Positions 57,458 through 64,000 of a stretch of DNA of 64,000 nucleotides are shown here, one piece after another (positions within the stretch are counted from its first letter, which is position 1; each line of letters starts with the position of its first letter). Origin of the DNA: VGRW01 sp031396695. Lineage in GTDB: Bacteria; Myxococcota_A; UBA9160; SZUA-336. The notes beneath the pieces are model-generated. The model was given only the letters and a program-made list of their open reading frames with translations, was not told where the DNA came from and did no database searches. The translations under genes and the position numbers were made by a program. Location of the stretch: NCBI GenBank assembly GCA_031396695.1, contig JANNLG010000052.1:6955-70954 (forward strand), given 5' to 3'.

Positions 57458-57516
57458 GCTCGCGCTCCTCCGTGCAGTCGGTCAGGATAGGCAGGGGCCG
57501 AGCCGATGACCAGACA

Positions 57517-57535
57517 TGCCGGCCGTGTGCCGGCA
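57517..57535. promoter_or_regulatory. Inverted repeat in a divergent promoter
   Basis: TGCCGGC and GCCGGCA form a perfect 7-bp inverted repeat with a 5-base spacer between the divergent starts at 57457 and 57557. CTATAAGG follows at about 57541-57548 and could be part of a -10 element. It is a candidate operator for either gene. Confidence 0.35.
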
Positions 57536-57556
57536 CCGTGCTATAAGGTGGCGCCG

Positions 57557-58543
57557 ATGCAAGCTCGAGCTCTGGACTGGCTGAAGTGTCCGACGTGTGG
57601 TGCTTCTCTGCGAGGCGAGGGCGCCGCACCGACCGTGCGCTGCGAAGCGGGCCATCGCTTCCCGATCCGCGCAGGCGTCCCCCGCCTGCTCACGTTCGAA
57701 GCGCTCGGCAGCGCGCCCGCCGCAGGCGACGAGAAGAAAGACGACGCGCTCGCCATTGGCGACAGCTTCGGCGCCGAGTGGGAGCAGTTCGACTACGACA
57801 AGAGCCGGACCTGGCACGAGACGGTCGAGGATCGCTGCAAGCTCTTCCTGCAGGAGCTCGACACGAAGGCGGCGGATCTGGTGGGGAAGGTCGTTCTCGA
57901 CGCGGGCTGCGGCAACGGCACGCTCTCGGTCGGGGTCAGTGACTTCGGCTGCGACGTGCTCGCCGTCGACGTCAGCGACAGCGTGACTCGCGCGCACGCC
58001 TTCGCGCAGAGCAAGAACAACCAACGCGTGCACTTCGTGCAAGGCGACCTGACCAACTTGCCGGTCAAGCCCGAGAGCGTGGACTTCGTGTACTCGTCCG
58101 GGGTGCTGCACCACAACCCGAACACGCTCGAGGCGCTGCGCGTGGTGGCGAGGGCGTTGAAGCCCGGCGGCAAGATCTACATCTGGCTCTACCAGCCCGA
58201 GCCGGGCCTGAAGTTCTGGCTGCAGCTGCGGCTGCGCGACGTGGTGAGTCCGCTGCCGGGTCCGATCAAGCGCGCGTTCGTGCACGCCTGGGTGGTGCAG
58301 GCGATGGCGCGCCAGCACCTGCGCACGGCGCTCGGCCTGAACGACGCCTACGATCGCCTGACCTGGCAGGAGCGCACGGTCGACCTGATGGATCTCTACA
58401 CGCCGCGCTACCGCTGGATGCACACGCAGGACGAGGTCGCGGGCTGGTACCGCGAGCTCGGCTTCGAGGCGATCAAGACGACCGAAGTCAGGAAGTGGGG
58501 CTTCGGAGTCGTGGCGACGAAGCCTCTGTCCCGCGCCCGGTGA
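57557..58543 (+). CDS. SAM-dependent methyltransferase with N-terminal zinc ribbon
   Basis: A 328-residue enzyme. The N-terminal Trm112-like ribbon reads LKCPTCGASL, then CEAGHRFPIRAGVPRLL. The class I methyltransferase domain has motif I VVLDAGCGNGTLS, motif II LAVDVSDS, VHFVQGDLTNLP, and VYSSGVLHHNPN, with YIWLYQPE late. It resembles methyltransferases of polysaccharide and lipid gene clusters. AAGGTGG precedes ATG 57557. Its 3' end overlaps the convergent GT4 gene by 56 bp, the longest such overlap here. Confidence 0.89.
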   Translation: MQARALDWLKCPTCGASLRGEGAAPTVRCEAGHRFPIRAGVPRLLTFEALGSAPAAGDEKKDDALAIGDSFGAEWEQFDYDKSRTWHETVEDRCKLFLQELDTKAADLVGKVVLDAGCGNGTLSVGVSDFGCDVLAVDVSDSVTRAHAFAQSKNNQRVHFVQGDLTNLPVKPESVDFVYSSGVLHHNPNTLEALRVVARALKPGGKIYIWLYQPEPGLKFWLQLRLRDVVSPLPGPIKRAFVHAWVVQAMARQHLRTALGLNDAYDRLTWQERTVDLMDLYTPRYRWMHTQDEVAGWYRELGFEAIKTTEVRKWGFGVVATKPLSRAR

Positions 58544-59738
58544 AAAGCTCGACCAGCGCGTCGCCGCTCTTCGCCACGTCGTAGCCCGCGATCACGCGCG
58601 AGCGTCCGTCGCGGCCCATCGCCTCGAGGCGCTCGACCGGGGACGCGAGGACTTCCTCGAGCGCCCGCTCGAGCGCCTCGAGCGAGCTCGCGGGCACCAG
58701 CCAGCCGTTCACGCCCGACTCGACCAGCTCGGGAATGCCCGCGACGTAGGTCGACACCACCGGCCGACCCAGCGCGAACGCTTCCATGATCACCACCGGC
58801 AGGCCCTCGCCGAAGCTCGGCAGCACCAGCGCGCGTGACTCCGAAATGTGTTTGCGCACGGTCGCCTCGTCGGCGAAACCGAGCACGCGCACGCGACCGG
58901 TGAGCCCGTCGCGCGCGATCGCGGACTCGATCTCGGTACGCAGCTCTCCGTCGCCGGCAAAGGTCAGCTCGAAGGCGATCCCGCGCCGCTGCAGGCGGCT
59001 GACGGCCTCGACCAGCAGACCCGGCGCCTTGTGCTCGCTGAGCCGGCCCACGAAGACCAGCCGGGGCGCGCTCGGAATCGGCGTGGGGGGCGCGGCCAGG
59101 AAACTCGAGTCGACCCCGCAGGGCACCACGTGGACTTTGTGCCAATGCTCGGAGCCGCAGTTCCGGAAGATCTGACTGCGGCAGAAGCTGGTGATCGCGG
59201 TGACGAACTCGGCGCGCGCGATCTTCTCGGACAGGCCGATCGTCGGCCCGAGATCGAATTCGAGCGGGCCGTGGATCGTGAAGCTGTACGGCGGACCGCC
59301 GAGCTCCCGACACAGCATGGCGACGGCCGCTGCGTTGGTGCCGAAATGCGCGTGCACGTGCTCGACGCGCGCCTCGCGAAACGCCCCGAGCAGTGCGCAC
59401 GCTTCGAGCAGGTACACGAAGTTGCGCAGCAGGCCGCGGTCGGAGCCCCAACCCTCGCGGATCGTGAGCGCGACCGCGGACAGAAAGCGCCGCGGGCTCG
59501 AGAGCGCCACGTGAAGCGTCGCGAGCGCAAGCCTCGCCACGCCCCGGTCGAGCACGACCTGCGTTTTCGCGGCCTCCGCGCGATCGGCCGGGTCGACGAA
59601 GCCCAGCGCGCCAGTGCGCAGCGAGAAGCGCGCGACCTCGATGCGGCCGTCGCGCTCGACCGCCGCGATCTCGCGGCGGATGAACGTGTGGCTCACCATC
59701 GGGTACTGATTGATCAGGTAGGCGATCCGCTTCGGCAT
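58488..59738 (-). CDS. GT4 family glycosyltransferase
   Basis: The 416-residue retaining GT-B enzyme starts with RIAYLINQYPMVSHTFIRREI and has HVHAHFGTNAAAVAM, FTIHGPLEFD, VVPCGVDSSFL, LVFVGRLSEHKAPGLLVEA, RVRVLGFADE and the EX7E-type SRALVLPSFGEGLPVVIMEAFALGRPVV. The family uses UDP- or GDP-sugars to build glycolipids or exopolysaccharides. A PPOX-type gene lies 21 bp upstream on the same strand. With the SAM methyltransferase it may modify one surface glycan. Confidence 0.91.
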   Translation of the reverse strand: MPKRIAYLINQYPMVSHTFIRREIAAVERDGRIEVARFSLRTGALGFVDPADRAEAAKTQVVLDRGVARLALATLHVALSSPRRFLSAVALTIREGWGSDRGLLRNFVYLLEACALLGAFREARVEHVHAHFGTNAAAVAMLCRELGGPPYSFTIHGPLEFDLGPTIGLSEKIARAEFVTAITSFCRSQIFRNCGSEHWHKVHVVPCGVDSSFLAAPPTPIPSAPRLVFVGRLSEHKAPGLLVEAVSRLQRRGIAFELTFAGDGELRTEIESAIARDGLTGRVRVLGFADEATVRKHISESRALVLPSFGEGLPVVIMEAFALGRPVVSTYVAGIPELVESGVNGWLVPASSLEALERALEEVLASPVERLEAMGRDGRSRVIAGYDVAKSGDALVELFTGRGTEASSPRLRSPTS

Positions 59739-59759
59739 GGCGTTCCGCGGGCTCGGAAT

Positions 59760-60122
59760 CTAGAGCCGGACTTCGAGGTAGGCGCGCTTGTCGTAGCGGC
59801 CCGAGAGGCGCGAGACCAGATCGGTGATCCGCATCAGCAAGCCGTACTTCGTGCGCAGGAGCTGATTGGCGTGCGCGATGCGCGCGGGGTCGTCGATCAG
59901 CAACGCCTGCGCGTTCTGCCACGCGCCGTGCACCTTCCCGCGTGCGTCGCAGGCCGCGACGCGCGCGCGCGACGAGTTCCGCAGCCGCTTCACCTTGCCG
60001 GAGTCCCCTGCGGTGAAGATCCACACGCTCGAGCCCTCGGACGCGAACCACACGGGCGTCTCGACGCTTCGTCCGTCGCGGCGATAGGTCGCCAGGCTGA
60101 GGTAGGTCTCGCGCTCCAGCAT
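59760..60122 (-). CDS. PPOX-class F420-dependent oxidoreductase-like protein
   Basis: A 120-residue split-barrel protein: ERETYLSLATYRRDGRSVETPVWFASEGSSVWIFTAGDSGKVKRLRNSSRARVAACDARG is the FMN/F420-binding half, and a tail with RYDKRAYLEVRL follows. The group includes F420-dependent reductases and pyridoxamine-phosphate-oxidase-like proteins; F420 is favoured by the KVKRLRNSSRARVA element. It lies 77 bp from the divergent acyltransferase start. Confidence 0.82.
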   Translation of the reverse strand: MLERETYLSLATYRRDGRSVETPVWFASEGSSVWIFTAGDSGKVKRLRNSSRARVAACDARGKVHGAWQNAQALLIDDPARIAHANQLLRTKYGLLMRITDLVSRLSGRYDKRAYLEVRL

Positions 60123-60199
60123 TGCAGCCGAGTGTAGGGGAGAAGGGCGGGGCGCGCGCCGGGTCCTGCGTTATTCTCGCGCCCGCTCGGGAGGAGCGC

Positions 60200-61114
60200 G
60201 TGTACAGCCCGCGAGAGCTCGCCGAATACGCCGCGTTCCGGAGCGCGATCATCGCGCTGCGCGCGCTGCCGCTGCGTCCGGCTCAAGCCATCGCGGCCGC
60301 GGGTGCGCGGCGCCTGTTCGGCCTGGGCGGAAAACGCGTGGGTTACGTGCTGGCGAATCTGCGCATCGCGTTTCCCGAGCTCAGTGAGCACGAGCGACGC
60401 GAGATCGGGCGCGAGAGCTACGTGCAGCTCGCCTGGCAGCTGATCGACGTCGCGCGCGCGGCGAACTGGGGTGCGCAGGAGCTGATCGAGCGCGTCGAGG
60501 TTGTGGGCCGCGAGCACATCGATGCCGCGCTCGCGAAGGGCCACGGCGTGGTCGGACTCACGGCGCACCTGGGCAGCTTCGAGTTCTCGATGCGCATCGC
60601 GCCGGCGATCGGCCTGCCGGTCACGGTGATCGGTCGGCCGCTCACCAACCGGCTGCTGCGCCGCGACATGCATGCGCAGCGCACGAGCACGGGAGCGGAG
60701 CTGCTCCTGCACCGCAACGTCGCTCCGCAGATGCTGCGCGCGCTGCACAAGGGGCGCGTGGTGGTGGCGTTGAACGACCAATACAAGCGCCGCTCGCAGG
60801 GCGTGTTCGTGCCGTTCTTCGGCGTGCGCGTGTCGACCTCGCCCGGTCCCGCGCTGATCGCGTTGCGCGCGGGCGCGCCGATGGTGCCCGCCGCCTGCGT
60901 GCGAATCGGTCCCGATCGACACCGGTTGGTGATCCGGCCGCCGCTCGAGGTGCCCGACACGGGCGATCGGCGCAAGGACGTCGAACTCCTGACCGCGAAC
61001 GGAAACGCCGCGATCGAGCGCTTCATCCGCGAGCATCCCGAGCAGTGGATGTGGAGCCAGCGGCGCTTCCGCCACAGCCCCGACCTGCCGGTCGACCCGT
61101 ACGGCGGACGCTAG
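60200..61114 (+). CDS. LpxL/HtrB-family lipid A acyltransferase-like protein
   Basis: A 304-residue membrane-associated acyltransferase. The catalytic HX4E motif is in TAHLGSFEFSM, preceded by NLRIAFPELSEHERREI (typical) and followed by VVALNDQYKRRSQGVFVPFFG (the GxxxD-like segment). C-terminal REHPEQWMWSQRRFR is the LpxL/LpxM/PlsC-like end. It would add a secondary acyl chain to lipid A or a related lipid, which implies an LPS-type outer membrane. GGGAGGAGC precedes GTG 60200. It converges with the pseudopilin gene on CTAG 61111-61114. Confidence 0.89.
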   Translation: MYSPRELAEYAAFRSAIIALRALPLRPAQAIAAAGARRLFGLGGKRVGYVLANLRIAFPELSEHERREIGRESYVQLAWQLIDVARAANWGAQELIERVEVVGREHIDAALAKGHGVVGLTAHLGSFEFSMRIAPAIGLPVTVIGRPLTNRLLRRDMHAQRTSTGAELLLHRNVAPQMLRALHKGRVVVALNDQYKRRSQGVFVPFFGVRVSTSPGPALIALRAGAPMVPAACVRIGPDRHRLVIRPPLEVPDTGDRRKDVELLTANGNAAIERFIREHPEQWMWSQRRFRHSPDLPVDPYGGR

Positions 61115-61896
61115 CGCCACTGGCCGGTGACGCGGTCGAACACGCGCAGCTGCACGTTGCCGAGCGGCTGTACGACCGCGGCATACACCGTCGAGCGTCC
61201 ATCGGTCATGTAGATCGCGCCCGCGCAGCTGCCCCAGCTGGTGGGATTCGCGGGATCGACCGGGATGCCGCGCTCCGAGAACGCGATCACCGGCCGGCCG
61301 GACTCCTCGTCCACCGGGAAGGTCGCGCCGTTCACGACCACGTCGGCGACTCTCTGCTCGCTGACGGTCGTGTCGCTACCCGTTCCGCTCGAGCCGCTGC
61401 CGCTCGAGCCACTGCCGCTCGAGTCCTCTTCTTCCTCTTCGAGCAGGCCTCCAACCAGACCAAGCGCGCGAGTCGACTCGTCTTCGAGCGGAAGCCGCAG
61501 GTCGGCGAGCGCGGTCGACTCCCCCGACTCGCCGTACTGCTTCACCTTCTCGCAGGCGCCTTCCGGCAGAGGGATGTCGTGCACGTCGTCACCCGCGGTG
61601 ATGCTGTAGGTGCGATCGGAGTCGCGCACCATGGTGGCCGCCGGGCCGCAGTTGCCGTTGCCGTCCACGGTCTTCTCGTTGAAGTAGACCAGGTAGGGCG
61701 TCGCCTCGTTGGTCGCGCGTGAGCGCGCCTCGTCGAGCACACCCGCCATCTGCCTGGCGCCGGCCTTCGTCTGCTGCTGCTCCCTGAAGCGCACCATGTT
61801 CGGGTACGCGAGCATCGCCAGCACGCCGACGATTGAACAGACGGTCAACACTTCGATCAGGGTGAAGCCGGCCGAGGTGTTTCGATCTCGTGTCAT
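61111..61896 (-). CDS. GspH/FimT-family pseudopilin
   Basis: A 261-residue pseudopilin. The class III signal peptide is SAGFTLIEVLTVCSIVGVLAML with cleavage before Phe and Glu at +5; the globular part is long with an insertion of acidic and Ser/Gly repeats (EEEEEDSSGSGSSGSGSSG) near the middle. GspH/FimT proteins form minor subunits of type II secretion or type IV pili. No other pilus gene is nearby, so it must work with a locus elsewhere. Upstream lies an operator-like array (61981-62039). Confidence 0.87.
   Translation of the reverse strand: MTRDRNTSAGFTLIEVLTVCSIVGVLAMLAYPNMVRFREQQQTKAGARQMAGVLDEARSRATNEATPYLVYFNEKTVDGNGNCGPAATMVRDSDRTYSITAGDDVHDIPLPEGACEKVKQYGESGESTALADLRLPLEDESTRALGLVGGLLEEEEEDSSGSGSSGSGSSGTGSDTTVSEQRVADVVVNGATFPVDEESGRPVIAFSERGIPVDPANPTSWGSCAGAIYMTDGRSTVYAAVVQPLGNVQLRVFDRVTGQWR
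61385..61429. repeat. 15-bp tandem repeat inside the pseudopilin gene
   Basis: Three copies of a 15-bp unit (CCGCTCGAGCCACTG and close variants, the last imperfect) encode the Ser/Gly linker of the pseudopilin. Repeat number could vary between strains and change linker length. Confidence 0.6.
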
Positions 61897-61980
61897 GACG
61901 GATCTCCAGTCCCCCTCCGTCGTCTCCCGGTACTTTCACGCGGTGTGCCCGAACAGCCGCGGTCCGAACGCGTGCAACTG

Positions 61981-62039
61981 GGGAAGCGCGCTTCCCAAAC
62001 TGGGCAAGCGCGGTTCACCCCCAGGGAAGCGCGCTACCC
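61981..62039. repeat. Three phased palindromic repeats between the pseudopilin and phosphodiesterase genes
   Basis: GGGAAGCGCGCTTCCC at 61981-61996 is a perfect 16-bp palindrome. Degenerate copies follow at 62002-62020 (GGGCAAGCGCGGTTCACCC) and 62024-62039 (GGGAAGCGCGCTACCC). Starts are 21 and 22 bp apart, two helical turns. The array lies between divergent genes starting at 61896 and 62083, which fits cooperative binding by a dimeric regulator. The rest of this 186-bp interval shows no gene. Confidence 0.55.
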
Positions 62040-62082
62040 AAGCTGCGTGTTCGCTGCCGGTTTCTGTTGCTACGATGCGCGC

Positions 62083-63336
62083 GTGACTCGCGCACGCCGG
62101 CCCGCGCTCCTCGGTCTTGCGCTCGTGCTCGCGGCTTGTGCCTGGCCGCACGCGCAGGCGCGCGCCACCGAGAGCCCGGTCGTGATCGTGCTCTCCTGGG
62201 ATGGCACGCGGCACGACTATCCCGAACGCGTGCAAACCCGGGGCCTCGCGCGCATGCAGCGCGAAGGCGCGCGCGCGGAGCGGCTGGTGCCGGTGTTCCC
62301 GTCCAGCACGTTCCCCAACCACGTGTCGCTCGCCACCGGAACCTACGTCGACCGGCACGGCATCATCGACAACCGCTTCACGGACACTTCGGGCCGCACC
62401 TTCGACTACAGCAACGACGCGAGCTGGATCGAGGCCGAGCCGCTTTGGGTCACGGCGGAGCGGCAGGGCGTGCGCGCGGCCGTCTTTTTCTGGGTCGGCT
62501 CCGAAACCGACTGGCGCGGGCGCGGCGCGAGCTATCGCAAGCAACCCTTCGACGGCTCGATCGGCGAGGCCGCGAAGGTCGATCAGATCCTGGCCTGGCT
62601 CGATCTACCCGCCGAGCAACGCCCCGGCCTGATCATGTCGTGGTGGCACGGTTGCGATCACGTCGGACACGAGGAAGGGCCGGACAGCCCGAACATCGGC
62701 GTGCAGCTGCTCGCGCAGGACGCGCAGCTCGTGCGGCTGCTCGAGGGACTCGACGCGCGCCAAGCGTGGGCTCACACCACGCTCTTGATCGCGAGCGATC
62801 ACGGAATGACCGAGGTGAACGAGGCTGTCGACGCGCGCGACCCGCTCGCCGCGCGCGAGATCGCCGCGCGCGCGGGACTCGCGGGCGGCGAAGCGCAGAT
62901 CTATCTCGAGGATCCCGCGCGACGAGAGGCAGCGCTCGCGGCGCTAGCTTCGATCGAGGGCACGCGGACCTACACCGCGGAGAGTCTACCGGCGTCGTAC
63001 CGCAGTCATTTCCCCGGACGCAGCGGCGAGCTCACGGTGGTCGCGACACCGCCGCGCGTACTGGCGCGCCCCAGCTCGACACAGACGCTGTCCGCGCTCT
63101 GGAGCCGAGTGTTCGGACACGCGAGCGGCGCGCACGGCTACGATCCGGAGCTGCCCGACATGGGCGCGATCTTCTACGCGCTCGGCCGCGGCGTGTCGAA
63201 GGGCGCGCCGCTCGGTGTCGTGCGCGCGATCGACGTCGCACCCACTGCCGCCGCCCTGCTACGCATCGACCCGCCCGCGCAGTCCGAAGGCCGCGCGCTC
63301 TTTCAGACGGATTCGAACAGCGACGCGAAGCCCTGA
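62083..63336 (+). CDS. Alkaline-phosphatase-superfamily type I phosphodiesterase, exported
   Basis: The 417-residue protein has a signal with a lipoprotein-like LALVLAACAW and a phosphodiesterase/nucleotide pyrophosphatase domain. Metal and catalytic residues: Asp in LSWDGTRHDY, Thr in PSSTFPNHVSLATG (nucleophile), HGCDHVGHE, ASDHGMTEV and SGAHGYDPE. It ends with RAIDVAPTAAALLRI. It would cleave nucleotide or phospholipid phosphodiesters outside the cytoplasm. GTG 62083 is the start. The 3' end overlaps the thiolase by 34 bp. Confidence 0.88.
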   Translation: MTRARRPALLGLALVLAACAWPHAQARATESPVVIVLSWDGTRHDYPERVQTRGLARMQREGARAERLVPVFPSSTFPNHVSLATGTYVDRHGIIDNRFTDTSGRTFDYSNDASWIEAEPLWVTAERQGVRAAVFFWVGSETDWRGRGASYRKQPFDGSIGEAAKVDQILAWLDLPAEQRPGLIMSWWHGCDHVGHEEGPDSPNIGVQLLAQDAQLVRLLEGLDARQAWAHTTLLIASDHGMTEVNEAVDARDPLAAREIAARAGLAGGEAQIYLEDPARREAALAALASIEGTRTYTAESLPASYRSHFPGRSGELTVVATPPRVLARPSSTQTLSALWSRVFGHASGAHGYDPELPDMGAIFYALGRGVSKGAPLGVVRAIDVAPTAAALLRIDPPAQSEGRALFQTDSNSDAKP

Positions 63337-64000
63337 CCGCCGCCCACGCACATCGTCACGATTCCGTAGCGCTGCTTGCGGCGCTTCAGCTCGCGCAGGA
63401 TGTGGCCGGTGAGGCGCGAGCCCGTCATGCCGAACGGGTGGCCGATCGAGATCGAGCCGCCGTTCACGTTCAGCTTCTCGTCGGGGATCCCGAGCACGCG
63501 CTGCACCTGCAGCACCTGTGACGCGAACGCCTCGTTCAACTCGATCAGGTCGATGTCGTCCAGGCTCATGCCCAAGCGCTTCAAGAGCTTCGGCACGGCG
63601 TAGATCGGGCCGATGCCCATCTCGTCGGGCTCGCAGCCCGCGACCGCGGAGCCGCGGTAGATGCCGATCGGCTCGATGCCGAGCTGGCTCGCGCGGCCCG
63701 CCGACATCATCAGCGTCGCCGACGCGCCGTCGGAGAGCTGGCTCGCGTTGCCCGCGGTGACCGTGCCGCCTTCGGGCTTGAACGCGGGCGCCAGCTTGCG
63801 CAGGCCTTCGATGGTGGTGTCGGGGCGGTTGCACTCGTCCTTGTCGACGACGCAGTCCTCCTCGCGCGGCTCCTCGCCCTTCTTCTGCACGAGCCGGCGC
63901 GTCTTCATCGGCACGATCTCGTCGTCGAAGTAGCCCAGCTCCTGGCCGCGAGCGGTGCGCTGCTGGGAGAGCAGCGCGTACTTGTCCTGGTCCTCGCGCG
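63303..64000 (-). CDS. Thiolase (acetyl-CoA acyltransferase), 5' partial
   Basis: The C-terminal 230 or so residues of a thiolase; the start is outside the window. ELNEAFASQVLQ, VNGGSISIGHPFGMTGSRL (catalytic His in GHPFG) and IVTMCVGGGQGFASLFE (catalytic Cys in CVGGGQG) are all present, as are NASQLSDGASATLMMSAGRA and ELGYFDDEIVP. The active-site Cys of the N-terminal half is not visible. It catalyses the last step of beta-oxidation or the reverse condensation. FGMTGSR fits the FadA/FadI-type rather than PhaA. It overlaps the phosphodiesterase end by 34 bp. Confidence 0.93.
   Translation of the reverse strand, partial: REDQDKYALLSQQRTARGQELGYFDDEIVPMKTRRLVQKKGEEPREEDCVVDKDECNRPDTTIEGLRKLAPAFKPEGGTVTAGNASQLSDGASATLMMSAGRASQLGIEPIGIYRGSAVAGCEPDEMGIGPIYAVPKLLKRLGMSLDDIDLIELNEAFASQVLQVQRVLGIPDEKLNVNGGSISIGHPFGMTGSRLTGHILRELKRRKQRYGIVTMCVGGGQGFASLFESV

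Noticed and set aside
1..64000. tRNA, rRNA, CRISPR arrays and complete insertion sequences
   Set aside because: None was recognised by eye in the intergenic spaces, and no transposase-like protein is encoded; a tRNAscan or Infernal run would be needed to exclude small RNAs.

Overview
The window looks like chromosomal DNA of a very high-GC, Gram-negative bacterium of deltaproteobacterial type (Myxococcota- or Binatota-like lineages would fit). The evidence is an LpxL/HtrB-type lipid A acyltransferase, a GspH/FimT pseudopilin, several lipoproteins, a membrane TPR protein of a kind common in deltaproteobacteria, many acyl-CoA enzymes, and F420-type oxidoreductases. G+C is about 70% in an ordinary stretch (42/60 at 12001-12060, counted by hand) and falls to about half in a short island near 36-37 kb (29/60 at 36541-36600). 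No 16S/23S rRNA, tRNA or CRISPR array was recognised, so the taxonomic call is an inference.

Layout. 0-14 kb: housekeeping and lipid genes (yqeY, tesB, a FATP/FadD6-type acyl-CoA synthetase, yhbY), two VOC proteins, an aldo-keto reductase, a rhomboid-like membrane protein, a GT2 glycosyltransferase coupled to a membrane TPR protein, and a decayed hicBA locus. 13.9-18 kb: diadenylate cyclase and a coupled DUF455 / ATP-grasp / ABA4-like operon. 18-22.9 kb: a probable steroid- or hydrocarbon-type catabolic group (SDR, EthD, F420-type LLM oxidoreductase, divergent Rieske oxygenase, styrene-oxide-isomerase-like protein, PF10118 protein), with a KstR-like site in the divergent promoter. 23-25.9 kb: secreted proteins, one interrupted, and a decayed Rieske fragment.

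26.1-33.9 kb is the most interesting part: a six-gene, start/stop-overlapping operon of a small acyl carrier protein, an acyl-CoA-dehydrogenase-like flavoprotein, an amino acid:[carrier protein] ligase (a class II aminoacyl-tRNA-synthetase relative), a DUF1839 protein, a GH2 beta-mannosidase-like protein and a tandem alpha/beta-hydrolase. This reads as a pathway in which an amino acid is loaded onto a carrier protein, oxidised or transferred, and linked to a sugar- or ester-containing product. I infer the pathway; the families are recognisable.

33.9-38.3 kb is a scar-rich zone: an N-terminally truncated PhyH protein, an intact cupin, a histidine-kinase tail, a lower-GC kaiC-cheB pair, and duplicated 3' ends of the cupin and of a metallophosphoesterase. 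38.3-64 kb returns to ordinary chromosome: MFS protein, metallophosphoesterase, acyl-CoA dehydrogenase, peptidyl-prolyl isomerase, acyl-CoA desaturase, ferredoxin reductase, arfB, chaC, an MMPL-like protein, a class III cyclase, a NodB deacetylase, SGNH hydrolase, methyltransferase, GT4, LpxL, pseudopilin, a phosphodiesterase and a thiolase running off the end.

Genes are packed very tightly. Nearly every convergent pair overlaps at its 3' ends, often on a single shared CTAG or CTAA, and operons are held together by ATGA/GTGA overlaps.
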